Counted from the first letter of the stretch, positions 17,322 through 25,810 are shown. The stretch is 55,593 bases of DNA from Acidovorax sp. CF316 (GCF_000276605.1 NZ_AKJX01000163.1:1-55593); one strand, 5' to 3'. Numbers and translations: made by a program. The notes: generated by a model from the letters alone, not told the origin.

Positions 17322-17356
17322 TATTCTTTTGGGTTTTATGGGAAGGGTTTTAGAGT
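17322..17356 (+). promoter_or_regulatory. shared sulfur-type promoter, copy 2 (encapsulin operon)
   Basis: TATTCTTTTGGGTTTTA (17322-17338), -35 TTTGGG (17328-17333), 17-bp spacer, -10 TAGAGT (17351-17356). It drives the rhodanese-cysE-XRE-encapsulin-desulfurase unit. Same geometry as the copies at 5157, 26591 and 28088. Confidence 0.7.
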
Positions 17357-17422
17357 GGACGCATGTTCAAAGCAGCCCCACCCATGAGGGCTGCGACCAC
17401 CCTCGTTTCAAGGACCCCTGCC

Positions 17423-17914
17423 ATGTCTTCATCCGCCATCCAGGATACCCAGGACGCTGTGCTCGCACAGGAATTGGAATCTGCCCGTTCGGTCGCACTG
17501 GCGTCCGGCCTGCCCTATGCGGGCGGCGTTTCGCCCACCGTGGCGTGGAAACTCGTCCTGGCTGGCGATGCCGTGCTGGTGGACGTGCGCTCGGCCGAAG
17601 AGCTGAAGTTCGTCGGCCGGGTGCCGGACAGCCTGCACGTGCCTTGGGCCACGGGCACCGCGCTGCAGCGCAACCCGCGCTTCGTGCGCGAGCTGGAGGC
17701 CCGCCTGGCCAGCCACGGCGGCAAGGAGGCCACGGCGCTGCTGCTGTGCCGCAGCGGCAAGCGCTCGGCCCTGGCGGCCGAGGCGGCGGCCAAGGCCGGC
17801 TTCACCCACGTCTTCAACGTGCTCGAAGGCTTCGAGGGCGAGATCGACCAGCGCCAGCAGCGCGGCGGCTCCGATGGCTGGCGCTTCCACGGCCTGCCCT
17901 GGGTCCAGGACTGA
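17423..17914 (+). CDS. rhodanese-like sulfurtransferase
   Basis: A 163-residue single rhodanese domain with active-site loop 'CRSGKRS' (C109) and the 'VLVDVRSAEELKFVG' CH2-type motif. The cysteine accepts sulfane sulfur as a persulfide. The ATG at 17423 has AAGGA at 17410-17414; an earlier in-frame ATG at 17363 is less well supported. It is the first gene of the encapsulin operon; rhodaneses are known neighbours of family 2A encapsulins. It could pass sulfur to or from the encapsulated desulfurase. Confidence 0.9.
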   Translation: MSSSAIQDTQDAVLAQELESARSVALASGLPYAGGVSPTVAWKLVLAGDAVLVDVRSAEELKFVGRVPDSLHVPWATGTALQRNPRFVRELEARLASHGGKEATALLLCRSGKRSALAAEAAAKAGFTHVFNVLEGFEGEIDQRQQRGGSDGWRFHGLPWVQD

Positions 17915-17973
17915 AGAACCGACTGCCCGCGGCCAACCCCCTCACGATTGAACCACTGCTCTCTCTTCTCCCC

Positions 17974-18909
17974 ATGGCCGTCTTCAACATCGAACCCATC
18001 GTGCAGTCGCTGCACGCCGTGCGCCGCGACTGGCGCAGCCTGCAAAAGCGCTCCCAGGAGCCAGGCGGGCGCGAGTTCCCGTCGCGTGACGCGCTGGCCG
18101 ACATTGTCGACAAGCTCAAGGGCGTGCTGTTTCCCATGCGCCTGGGCCCACCCGACCTGCGCCAGGAGAGCGAGGACTTCTACGTCGGCCACACGCTGGA
18201 CGCCGCCTTGCATTCGCTGCTGGCACAGATCCGGCTGGAGCTGCGCTACGTGCTGCGCCACCAGCCGGTGGAAGAGCAGAACATCGAAAAGCGCGCCGTG
18301 CAGGCGGCCCGCAGCTTCGCCACCTCGCTGCCCGACATCCGCAGCCTGCTCGACAGCGACGTGCTGGCCGCCTACCACGGCGATCCGGCCGCGCGCAGCG
18401 TGGACGAGGTGCTGCTGTGCTACCCCGGCATCCTGGCCATGATCCACCACCGCCTGGCGCACCGCCTGTACCAGCTGGAGCTGCCGCTGCTGGCGCGCAT
18501 CGTGGCCGAGCAGGCGCATGCGCAGACCGGCATCGACATCCACCCCGGCGCGCAGATCGGCGCGGGCTTCTTCATCGACCATGGCACGGGCGTCGTGATC
18601 GGCGAGACAGCGGTGATCGGCGAGCGCGTGCGTGTCTACCAGGCCGTCACGCTGGGCGCCAAGCGCTTTCCCACCGACGAGGACGGGCACCTGCAAAAGG
18701 GCCTGCCACGCCACCCGGTGGTAGAAGACGATGTGGTGATCTACGCCGGTGCCACGGTGCTCGGCCGGGTCACGCTGGGCAAGGGCGCCACCATCGGCGG
18801 CAATGTCTGGATCACGCACGACGTGCCCGCAGGCGGCAATGTGACGCAGGCGCTGTCGCGGCACAACGGACACCACGAGGGCGAAAAACCCGGGGTGGGC
18901 GTGGCATGA
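17974..18909 (+). CDS. cysE: serine O-acetyltransferase (EpsC type)
   Basis: A 311-residue long-form serine acetyltransferase: helical N-terminal half (~1-180) followed by a left-handed hexapeptide beta-helix from ~190 ('HPGAQIGAGFFIDHGTGVVI', 'GAKRFPTDEDG', 'IGGNVWITHDV'). It makes O-acetylserine from serine and acetyl-CoA, the committed step of cysteine synthesis; O-acetylserine is also the chemical source of CysB inducer. The ATG at 17974 gives the usual N-terminus. Its stop overlaps the next ATG by 4 bp (18906-18909). It probably supplies cysteine for the encapsulated desulfurase. Confidence 0.93.
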   Translation: MAVFNIEPIVQSLHAVRRDWRSLQKRSQEPGGREFPSRDALADIVDKLKGVLFPMRLGPPDLRQESEDFYVGHTLDAALHSLLAQIRLELRYVLRHQPVEEQNIEKRAVQAARSFATSLPDIRSLLDSDVLAAYHGDPAARSVDEVLLCYPGILAMIHHRLAHRLYQLELPLLARIVAEQAHAQTGIDIHPGAQIGAGFFIDHGTGVVIGETAVIGERVRVYQAVTLGAKRFPTDEDGHLQKGLPRHPVVEDDVVIYAGATVLGRVTLGKGATIGGNVWITHDVPAGGNVTQALSRHNGHHEGEKPGVGVA

Positions 18910-19178
18910 GCGAGGTGCTGGTACGCAGTTTCGGCACCGCCGTGCGGCGCCTGCGCGAGGCGCGCGGCTGGTCGCAGGAGCAACTGGCCGAGCATGCCGA
19001 CCTCAACCGCTCCTATGTGGGCGAGATCGAGCGCGGCCGCGCCATTGCCTCGCTGGTCACCATCGACAAGCTCTCCCAGGCCTTCGGCGTGCGCAGCGCC
19101 ACGCTGCTCGGGCACTGCGACGCATTGAGCGATGCGAATGCGCTCAAAGGCACGCGATTGGCGGCTATAGCATGTTGA
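18906..19178 (+). CDS. small XRE family regulator inside encapsulin operon
   Basis: A 90-residue protein that is almost entirely a helix-turn-helix domain (residues ~9-62, 'GWSQEQLAEHADLNRSYVGE'). It is translationally coupled to cysE by an ATGA overlap and ends 73 bp before the encapsulin gene. A DNA-binding protein in this position may autoregulate the operon or set shell expression apart from cysE. No effector domain is present. Confidence 0.85.
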   Translation: MSEVLVRSFGTAVRRLREARGWSQEQLAEHADLNRSYVGEIERGRAIASLVTIDKLSQAFGVRSATLLGHCDALSDANALKGTRLAAIAC

Positions 19179-19251
19179 AGCGCTGAGGCCACCGGCGGAA
19201 ACTGGCTGGGAGTTTTTCTCTCATCCCACCTTTTCTGATACGGAGCCTCAC

Positions 19252-20184
19252 ATGACGGCAACAGTGGGCGGCACGACCGCCCTGGGCGACAACGCAGCAC
19301 GGCAACTTGCCAACGCGACCAAGACCACCGCACAACTCTCGACCATCTCGCCGCGCTGGCTCACGCACCTGCTGCAATGGGTGCCGGTCGAAGCGGGCAT
19401 CTACCGCTTGAACCAGGTCAAGAACCCCGAGCTGATCAAGGTCACCTGCACCGCCCGCGAGGAAGAGAACCAGCTGCCGCGCACCTTCGTGGACTACGAA
19501 GAGAACCCGCGCGAGTTCTTCCTGAACGCCGTGAGCACCGTGCTCGACGTGCACACCCGCATCTCCGACCTGTACAGCAGCCCGCACGACCAGATCAAGG
19601 AACAGCTGCGCCTGACGATCGAGACGATCAAGGAAAACCAGGAGAGCGAACTCATCAACAACCCCGACTACGGCCTGCTGGCCCAGGTGACGGATGAGCA
19701 GCGCGTGTTCCCGCTGACGGGCGCACCCACGCCGGACGACCTCGATGAGCTGCTCACCAAGGTCTGGAAGGAGCCCGCCTTCTTCCTGGCCCACCCGCTG
19801 GCGATCGCCGCCTTCGGCCGCGAAGCCACGCGCCGCGGCACGCCGCCACCCACGGTGAGCCTGTTCGGCTCGCAGTTCATCACCTGGCGCGGCATTCCGC
19901 TGATCCCTTCGGACAAGGTGCCCGTGGCCGACGGCAAGAGCAAGATCCTGCTGCTGCGCGTGGGCGACAAGCGCCAGGGCGTGGTCGGCCTGTTCCAGCC
20001 CGGCCTGCCGGGCGAGCAGAGCCCGGGCCTGTCGGTGCGCTTCATGGGCATCAACAACCATGCCATCGCGTCCTACCTGATCTCGCTGTACTGCTCGCTG
20101 GCCGTGCTCACGCCCGATGCGCTGGCCGTGCTGGACGACGTGGAGATCAACAAGTACCACGACTACCCCGACACCTACAAGTAA
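19252..20184 (+). CDS. family 2A encapsulin nanocompartment shell protein
   Basis: A 310-residue protein matching family 2A (SrpI-type) encapsulins: 'SPRWLTHLLQWVPVEAGIYR', 'TAREEENQLPRTFVDYEENP', 'FLNAVSTVLDVHTRISDLY', 'GREATRRGTPPPTVSLFGSQ' and the C-terminal 'DDVEINKYHDYPDTYK'. These HK97-fold proteins self-assemble into icosahedral shells. Known family 2A systems carry a cysteine desulfurase as cargo and accumulate elemental sulfur. A GGAG ribosome binding site (19242-19245) precedes the ATG. The desulfurase gene follows after 9 bp, and the operon contains rhodanese and cysE. Confidence 0.96.
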   Translation: MTATVGGTTALGDNAARQLANATKTTAQLSTISPRWLTHLLQWVPVEAGIYRLNQVKNPELIKVTCTAREEENQLPRTFVDYEENPREFFLNAVSTVLDVHTRISDLYSSPHDQIKEQLRLTIETIKENQESELINNPDYGLLAQVTDEQRVFPLTGAPTPDDLDELLTKVWKEPAFFLAHPLAIAAFGREATRRGTPPPTVSLFGSQFITWRGIPLIPSDKVPVADGKSKILLLRVGDKRQGVVGLFQPGLPGEQSPGLSVRFMGINNHAIASYLISLYCSLAVLTPDALAVLDDVEINKYHDYPDTYK

Positions 20185-20193
20185 AGCGGCCGC

Positions 20194-22254
20194 GTGGTGA
20201 CCATTCCATCCTCCCTTCCTGCCAGCGTGCCCGCCACGCTGCAGCCGCCGATCGATCCGGCGCTGCTGGCCGGGCTGGCGACGGCCCTGTTCGCGGCCCG
20301 GCCCGGCGAAGAGCCGCGCTTTGCCGGGCCGGCTGCAGGCCTGCCGTCCACGCCACCGGGCTCGCTGCCCGGGGCGGGGCAGGGCACGCCCTGGCCGCCT
20401 GGCGTGCAGGCGCCCGTCAACATCGCACCCGCCGGCTCGCCGCTGGTGAGCCCGGCGGGCTTTGGCCCCGGCGTGCCCGGTACGCCCATTCCGCAAGGGC
20501 TGGTGCCGGGTGCCAACCTGGTGCCGGCGTCGCCCACGCCGCTGGCCTCGCTGGCGCACCGTGCGCCGGCGCTGCTGCCGCATGCGGTGGCCGGCAATGG
20601 CGTGCCCGACTCGGTGGTCAGCACCTTGCCGGCCTACGAGCCGCGCTTTGGCAGCGGCGTGCTGGGTGTGCCAGAGGCAGCGCCCGCCCAGGCCGCTCCT
20701 GCGGTGGCGCAGGGCGCTTCGCCGTACTACTTTCTCGGTGAGCGCCACGGCCACCCCCTGGCGGCCGACCGCCTGCCCCAGGTGACCCCGCCCGACGGAC
20801 ATGGCGCCGCACCTGGCGGGCTCGATGCCCTGGCGCGGCTGCCTTTTGCCGCACCCGAGGTGCCGCGCGTGGGCTCGCCCACGGCCGGCACCGGCGTGCC
20901 CAGCACGGTGCCATCGACCGAACCGCGCTTTTACTTTGCCGACGCGGTGGTGCTGCCCGGCGGCTACACCACGCCCGGCCGTGCCCCGGCTGCCGGCAGC
21001 GTCCCCCAGGCCGACCGCAGCGCCCACCCGGCGTTCGACGTGCATGCGGTGCGCCGCGACTTCCCGGTGCTGCAGGAGCGTGTGAACGGCCGCCAGCTCG
21101 TATGGTTCGACAACGCGGCCACCACGCACAAGCCGCAGTCGGTCATCGACCGCATCAGCTACTTCTACGCGCACGAGAACTCCAACATCCACCGCGCAGC
21201 ACACGAGCTGGCAGCACGCGCCACGGACGCCTATGAGGGCGCACGCCAGCGCGTGCAGCGCTTCATCAACGCGCCCGATGTGAACGAGGTGATCTTCGTG
21301 CGCGGCACCACCGAGGCCATCAACCTGGTGGCCAAGAGCTGGGGCGCGCAGCATGTGGGCGAGGGCGACGAGATCATCGTCAGCAACCTCGAGCACCATG
21401 CCAACATCGTGCCCTGGCAACAACTGGCCGCCGCCAAGGGCGCGCGCCTGCGCGTGATCCCGGTGGACGACTCGGGCCAGGTGCTGCTCGATGAGTACCA
21501 GAAGCTCCTGAACGACCGCACCAAGATCGTCGCTGTCACCCAGGTCTCCAACGCCCTGGGCACGGTGGTGCCGGTCAAGGAGATCGTGGCCCTGGCCAAG
21601 CGGGCCGGCGCCACGACCCTGGTCGACGGCGCGCAGTCGGTCTCGCACATGCGGGTGGACGTGCAGGACCTGGGGGCCGACTTCTTCGTGTTCTCGGGCC
21701 ACAAGGTCTTCGGGCCCACCGGCATCGGCGTGGTCTGGGGCAGGCGTGCGGTGCTCGAAGACATGCCGCCCTGGCAGGGCGGCGGCAACATGATTGCCGA
21801 CGTGACCTTCGAGAAGACGGTGTTCCAGCCCATCCCGAACAAGTTCGAGGCGGGCACCGGCAACATCGCCGACGCCGTGGGCCTGGGCGCCGCCATCGAC
21901 TACGTGAACCGCGTGGGCATCGAGAACATCGCGCGTTATGAGCACGAGCTGCTGGTCTACGGCATGCGCCACCTGGGTGCCATCCGCGGCGTGCGGCTCA
22001 TCGGCACGGCCGACGACAAGGCCAGCGTGATGTCCTTCGTGCTCGCGGGCTACACCACGGAAGAGGTGGGCAAGGCGCTGAACGAGGAGGGCATCGCCGT
22101 GCGCACCGGCCACCACTGCGCCCAGCCCATCCTGCGCCGCTTCGGCGTGGAGACCACGGTGCGGCCTTCGCTGGCGTTCTACAACACCTTCGACGAGATC
22201 GACCGTCTGGTCACGGTGGTGCAGCGCCTGGCAGGGCAGCGCCGGGCGGGATGA
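20194..22254 (+). CDS. encapsulin cargo: SufS-type cysteine desulfurase with long disordered N-terminal domain
   Basis: A 686-residue protein. Residues 281-686 are a complete class II (SufS/CsdA-like) cysteine desulfurase: PLP lysine K504 in 'FSGHKVFGPTG', active-site cysteine C642 in 'RTGHHCAQP', plus 'RAAHELAARATDAYEGAR'. It converts cysteine to alanine and an enzyme persulfide. Residues 1-280 are low-complexity Pro/Gly/Ala with no fold, the feature that targets desulfurases into family 2A shells. This region contains EPRF three times (40-43, 149-152, 243-246) and aromatic patches 'PYYFL' (177-181) and 'PRFYFAD' (244-250). GTG start at 20194 (GTG at 20197 possible), 9 bp after the shell gene. 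Confidence 0.94.
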   Translation: MVTIPSSLPASVPATLQPPIDPALLAGLATALFAARPGEEPRFAGPAAGLPSTPPGSLPGAGQGTPWPPGVQAPVNIAPAGSPLVSPAGFGPGVPGTPIPQGLVPGANLVPASPTPLASLAHRAPALLPHAVAGNGVPDSVVSTLPAYEPRFGSGVLGVPEAAPAQAAPAVAQGASPYYFLGERHGHPLAADRLPQVTPPDGHGAAPGGLDALARLPFAAPEVPRVGSPTAGTGVPSTVPSTEPRFYFADAVVLPGGYTTPGRAPAAGSVPQADRSAHPAFDVHAVRRDFPVLQERVNGRQLVWFDNAATTHKPQSVIDRISYFYAHENSNIHRAAHELAARATDAYEGARQRVQRFINAPDVNEVIFVRGTTEAINLVAKSWGAQHVGEGDEIIVSNLEHHANIVPWQQLAAAKGARLRVIPVDDSGQVLLDEYQKLLNDRTKIVAVTQVSNALGTVVPVKEIVALAKRAGATTLVDGAQSVSHMRVDVQDLGADFFVFSGHKVFGPTGIGVVWGRRAVLEDMPPWQGGGNMIADVTFEKTVFQPIPNKFEAGTGNIADAVGLGAAIDYVNRVGIENIARYEHELLVYGMRHLGAIRGVRLIGTADDKASVMSFVLAGYTTEEVGKALNEEGIAVRTGHHCAQPILRRFGVETTVRPSLAFYNTFDEIDRLVTVVQRLAGQRRAG

Positions 22255-22280
22255 CGCCGGCCGCCAGCCCTGGCGAACTT

Positions 22281-22322
22281 CCCGGCGCAATCCGCTATAC
22301 AAAATATAGCAATTGCGCCGGG
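22281..22322. repeat. long stem-loop after desulfurase gene
   Basis: CCCGGCGCAA (22281-22290) pairs with TTGCGCCGGG (22313-22322), and the inner GCTATA (22294-22299) pairs with TATAGC (22305-22310) around CAAAA, giving a 16-bp stem with a small internal bulge. It begins 26 bp after the desulfurase stop. No T-tract follows, so it may stabilise the 3' end or be an intergenic repeat rather than a classical terminator. Confidence 0.6.
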
Positions 22323-22439
22323 TGAGCAGGCCATGGCGTCACGGTCTGTGGCTATCATGGCGAGTGCTTCGCGCAGCAGGGCCTGGAGACCATTCCTGCA
22401 GCGCCTTTCTCCGTGTCGTCCCCTTCACAAGGAGTTTCC

Positions 22440-22988
22440 ATGAGCAATGTCCAGATCGCCGTCATCGTCGGCAGCCTTCGCAAGGATTCGTTCAACCGCA
22501 AGCTGGCCACCGCCATCGAGCGGCTGGCACCGGCAGACTTCCAGTTCACGCAGCTGCGCATCGACGACCTGCCCCTGTACAACCAGGACGACGACGGCCA
22601 GCAGGCCGCCTCGGTGCTGCGCCTCAAGGGCGAGCTCAAGGCGGCGCAGGGCCTGCTGTTCGTGACGCCCGAGTACAACCGCTCCATCCCCGGCGTGCTC
22701 AAGAACGCGCTGGACCATGCCTCGCGCCCCTACGGCCAGAGTGCCTGGGGCGGCAAGCCCGCGGGCGTGATCGGTGCCTCGGTGGGCGCCATCGGTACCG
22801 CGCTGGCCCAGCAGCACCTGCGCAACGTGCTGGCCTACCTCGACGTGCCCACCCTGGGGCAGCCCGAGGGCTTCATCCACGCCAAGGAAGGTTTGTTCGA
22901 CGCCGACGGCAACGTGGGCGAGGGCAGCAAGAAGTTCCTGCAAAGCTGGGTCGATGCGTATGCCGCATGGGTCAAAAAGCACATCTGA
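22440..22988 (+). CDS. NADPH-dependent FMN reductase family protein
   Basis: A 182-residue flavodoxin-like reductase with 'GSLRKDSFNRKLA' (FMN phosphate loop) and 'PEYNRSIPGVLKNALDHASR', typical of the SsuE/ChrR/ArsH-like group. It reduces FMN or quinones with NAD(P)H. AAGGAG at 22429-22434 sets the ATG. It follows the encapsulin operon on the same strand but is separated by the 22281 stem-loop. A role as reductase partner of a sulfur monooxygenase is possible, but none is beside it. Confidence 0.88.
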   Translation: MSNVQIAVIVGSLRKDSFNRKLATAIERLAPADFQFTQLRIDDLPLYNQDDDGQQAASVLRLKGELKAAQGLLFVTPEYNRSIPGVLKNALDHASRPYGQSAWGGKPAGVIGASVGAIGTALAQQHLRNVLAYLDVPTLGQPEGFIHAKEGLFDADGNVGEGSKKFLQSWVDAYAAWVKKHI

Positions 22989-23004
22989 GTTTCTGACCGC
23001 ACCA

Positions 23005-23037
23005 AGCAAAACGCCGCCCGATGGGCGGCGTTTTGCT
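23005..23037. terminator. bidirectional stem-loop terminator
   Basis: A perfect 15-bp stem, AGCAAAACGCCGCCC (23005-23019) with GGGCGGCGTTTTGCT (23023-23037), and loop GAT. It lies between the convergent FMN reductase and azoreductase genes, and the A/T ends give a U-run on both strands. Confidence 0.88.
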
Positions 23038-23056
23038 GGGCTGACCAGAAACTGGA

Positions 23057-23701
23057 TCAGGCCACTTGTGCGATCTGTGGCTGGTTGGCCGGCACGCTGG
23101 CGTGGGCCTGGATGTCCTTGTCGGCGCTGGCGATGGCCAGGGCCTTGGCGTCAGGGCCCATGCCCACGCCTTCGGCACGCACGAAGCGCACGTCGGTGAT
23201 GCCGAAGAAGCCGAACACTACCTTGAGGTAGCTTTCCTGGTGTTCCATGGCCTGGCCACCTTCGCTGGTGGAGTACACACCGCCGCGGGTCGAGGCCACG
23301 ATCACGGTCTTGCCACCGGCCAGGCCCACGGGGCCCTTGTCGGTGTACTTGAAGGTGCGGCCAGCCTGGGCGATGCGGTCAATCCAAGCCTTGAGCTGGC
23401 TGGGGATGGTGAAGTTGTACAGCGGGGCGCCGATCACGATCACGTCGGAGGCCAGGAACTGGCTTACCAGGGCTTCGGACAGGGCGTTTTCCTGGCGCTG
23501 CACTTCGGTCGCGGCGGCCTGGCCGGTGCGAAAGCCCAGGGCATCGGCGCCCAGGTGGGCCGGGGCCTGTACGGCCAGGTCCAGGTGCTGCACCGCGGTG
23601 TTGGGGTGGCCGGCCTTCCAGGCGGCGACGATGCGCTTCGTGAGTTCGCGGGAAACGGATTGTTCGCCGGTGATGGCCGAGTCGATGTGAAGCAGTTGCA
23701 T
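23057..23701 (-). CDS. azoR: FMN-dependent NADH azoreductase
   Basis: A 214-residue AzoR-type flavodoxin-fold enzyme: '[19 protein letters not shown]', '[20 protein letters not shown]' and '[19 protein letters not shown]' are family signatures. It reduces quinones and azo dyes using NADH and FMN. AGGAG just upstream of the ATG at 23701 decides the start over an upstream ATG at 23764. It is divergent from a LysR gene that probably controls it. Confidence 0.92.
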   Translation of the reverse strand: MQLLHIDSAITGEQSVSRELTKRIVAAWKAGHPNTAVQHLDLAVQAPAHLGADALGFRTGQAAATEVQRQENALSEALVSQFLASDVIVIGAPLYNFTIPSQLKAWIDRIAQAGRTFKYTDKGPVGLAGGKTVIVASTRGGVYSTSEGGQAMEHQESYLKVVFGFFGITDVRFVRAEGVGMGPDAKALAIASADKDIQAHASVPANQPQIAQVA

Positions 23702-23792
23702 GAGTGGATCTCCTGTGGGTGGTAGCCACAGCGTGTGGCCATGGAATGAATTGTGGAGACACACTCATTTGTTGATAAGGTATTGAACTTGC

Positions 23793-23808
23793 GATAGATT
23801 GTCCTATC
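23793..23808. promoter_or_regulatory. palindrome in azoR/LysR intergenic region
   Basis: GATAG-ATTGTC-CTATC, perfect 5-bp arms, 10 bp upstream of the LysR start and in the divergent spacer. Likely a LysR operator. Confidence 0.45.
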
Positions 23809-23817
23809 AGTAGAACG

Positions 23818-24774
23818 ATGTACTTTATGCAAGACCTCAACGACATGCTGTATTTCGCGGAGGTGGTCGAGCGCGGTGGCTTTGCCGCCGCCGGCCGCGC
23901 CCTGGGCATCCCCAAATCGCGCCTCTCGCGCCGCGTGTCGGACCTGGAGGCGCAGCTGGGCGTGCGCCTGCTGCAGCGCACCACGCGCAAGCTCTCGCTG
24001 ACCGAGGTGGGCGAGGCCTACCTGCGCCATTGCCAGGCCATGCGCGAGTCGGCCCAGGCGGCCGCCGACACGGTGGCCCAGGTGCAGACCGTGCCGCGCG
24101 GCACCGTGCGCGTGAGCTGCCCGGTGACGCTGGCGCAGACGGTGCTGGCCGAGATGATGCCGCCCTTCCTGGCGCGCTACCCCGAGGTGCGGGTCGACAT
24201 GATGGTCAGCAACCGGGCGGTGAACGTGGTGGAGGAGGGCATCGACGTGGCCCTGCGCGTGCGCCCCACGCTGGAGGACAGCGGCAGCATGGTGGTCAAG
24301 CGGCTGGACATGACCAGCCAGATCCTCGTGGCCAGCCCCGACCTGCTGATACGCCAGGGCACGCCCACCACGCTGGCAGACCTCTCGCGCATGGACAGCG
24401 TGGCCATGTCGGCCCCCGACGGCCGCGCCACCTGGAACCTGATGGGCCCGGGCGGCGCGCACCAGGTCGTGCACCACACGCCGCGCTACGTGGCCGACGA
24501 CCTGCTGACCCTGAAGTTCGCGGTGCTGGCCGGCATCGGCATGGGCTGGATGCCCGACTACATGTGCCACGAGGAGATGCGCGAGCGCCGCCTGGTGCGC
24601 GTGCTGCCCGAGTGGGTGCCGCCCCCGGCCATCGTGCACGCGGTGTTCCCTTCGCGGCGCGGGCTGTCGCCCGCGGTGCGCAGCTTTCTCGACTACCTGG
24701 GCGAGGCCATGCCGGGGCGCAACAGCCTGGCCACGCGCGATGGTGGGGCCGGGCTGGACGGCGCGGGCATCTAG
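23818..24774 (+). CDS. LysR family transcriptional regulator (CrgA-like)
   Basis: A 318-residue LTTR with helix-turn-helix at ~6-62 ('GFAAAGRALGIPKSRLSRRV') and a CrgA/AaeR-type effector domain ('DMMVSNRAVNVVEEGIDVAL'). This subgroup commonly controls divergent quinone or dye reductases, fitting the azoR gene beside it. The ATG at 23827 is an alternative start three codons in. Confidence 0.9.
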   Translation: MYFMQDLNDMLYFAEVVERGGFAAAGRALGIPKSRLSRRVSDLEAQLGVRLLQRTTRKLSLTEVGEAYLRHCQAMRESAQAAADTVAQVQTVPRGTVRVSCPVTLAQTVLAEMMPPFLARYPEVRVDMMVSNRAVNVVEEGIDVALRVRPTLEDSGSMVVKRLDMTSQILVASPDLLIRQGTPTTLADLSRMDSVAMSAPDGRATWNLMGPGGAHQVVHHTPRYVADDLLTLKFAVLAGIGMGWMPDYMCHEEMRERRLVRVLPEWVPPPAIVHAVFPSRRGLSPAVRSFLDYLGEAMPGRNSLATRDGGAGLDGAGI

Positions 24775-24844
24775 TGTCAATACGCCGTGCAGTGAAGGCC
24801 GCTCTGGCCTGAGGTCACTTCGCCCCGCGCGTTTTCAGGCCACA

Positions 24845-25780
24845 ATGCAACCAGTTGCAACTGACCGGATTGCCTGCGTACCACCCTGCGCAGGTACCCC
24901 GGGGCGCGCCGTGAAAAACCCCCACCCTATTGATACCGACCTCCAGAAGGCCCGCACCCACCCCTCGGTGCGGGCCATCGTGATCCCGCCGTGCCCGGAG
25001 TCGCTGCTGCGCCTGCAGCAGATCGTGGCCGCACCCGAGCTCGATTCGGGCGCGCTGGAGCAACTGGCCTCGTCCGACGTGGCCCTGGCGGCCGCCCTGA
25101 TCCGCCAGGCCAACAGCCCGCTGTTCGGCCTGGCCCAGCCGGTGCAGACCATCGGCATGGCGCTCACCGTGCTCGGGCTCAACCCGGCGGTGGAACTGCT
25201 CTCAGCCTTCATCACGCGCAATGCGCTCATGGTGCGCTCGCCGCTGCTCGAGCATTTCTGGGAAAGCTCGCAGCGCCGCGCCATCGCCTGCGAGCACATC
25301 GGCCGCCAGCTGTACAGCTTCGACCCCGGCCTGGGCTACAGCTTCGGCCTGTTCTGCCACGTGGGCATGCCGGTGCTGGTCAAGGCCGTGCGCGGCTATG
25401 GCTCCACCGTGACCGAGGCCCTGGCCCGCAAGGACCGCACCTTCACCCAGACCGAAAACGCCAACCACCACACCGACCACGCGGTGATGGGCGCCCTGGT
25501 GGCACGCACCTGGCACCTGCCGGGCGACGTGGCCCAGGCCATCTGGCTGCACCACGACTTCACGGCCCTACAGGACGAGCGTTTCAACCCCACGGTGCGC
25601 CACCTGGTGGCCCTGGGCCTGCTGGCCGAGTACCTGGTGAACCACCACGACGGCCTGCAGCCCACGCGCGACTGGCTGCAGCACGGCCAGGCCTGCATGG
25701 ACCACCTGGCGGTGTCGGAAGAGGAGCTGGACCACTGGGTGGACGAGTTGCACCCCGCCTTCGAGGCTGCGCGCTTCTGA
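24845..25780 (+). CDS. HDOD domain protein
   Basis: A 311-residue protein whose bulk (from ~45) is an HDOD domain: 'VIPPCPESLLRLQQIV', 'SSDVALAAALIRQANSPLFG' and 'LGLNPAVELLSAFITRNALM', with a later 'HHTDHAVMGALVARTWHLP' in the position of HD-like histidines. HDOD proteins are non-enzymatic relatives of HD-GYP enzymes acting in signalling. The start is uncertain: ATG 24845 has a weak AGG, and GTG 24911 gives a shorter 289-residue version that keeps the whole domain. Confidence 0.82.
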   Translation: MQPVATDRIACVPPCAGTPGRAVKNPHPIDTDLQKARTHPSVRAIVIPPCPESLLRLQQIVAAPELDSGALEQLASSDVALAAALIRQANSPLFGLAQPVQTIGMALTVLGLNPAVELLSAFITRNALMVRSPLLEHFWESSQRRAIACEHIGRQLYSFDPGLGYSFGLFCHVGMPVLVKAVRGYGSTVTEALARKDRTFTQTENANHHTDHAVMGALVARTWHLPGDVAQAIWLHHDFTALQDERFNPTVRHLVALGLLAEYLVNHHDGLQPTRDWLQHGQACMDHLAVSEEELDHWVDELHPAFEAARF

Positions 25781-25810
25781 TCCCCTCCCTGGCCGTTAGC
25801 ATGGCACCCC

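Noticed and set aside
20194..22254. Selenocysteine lyase or housekeeping SufS as identity of the desulfurase
   Set aside because: The catalytic domain alone would allow it, but the ~280-residue disordered extension and position 9 bp after the shell gene point to encapsulin cargo; no suf genes are nearby.
19165..22302. A 1045-codon open frame on the minus strand opposite the encapsulin and desulfurase genes
   Set aside because: It is a mirror frame of GC-rich coding sequence: His/Arg/Gly-rich, no recognisable domain, and fully overlaid by two well-supported genes.
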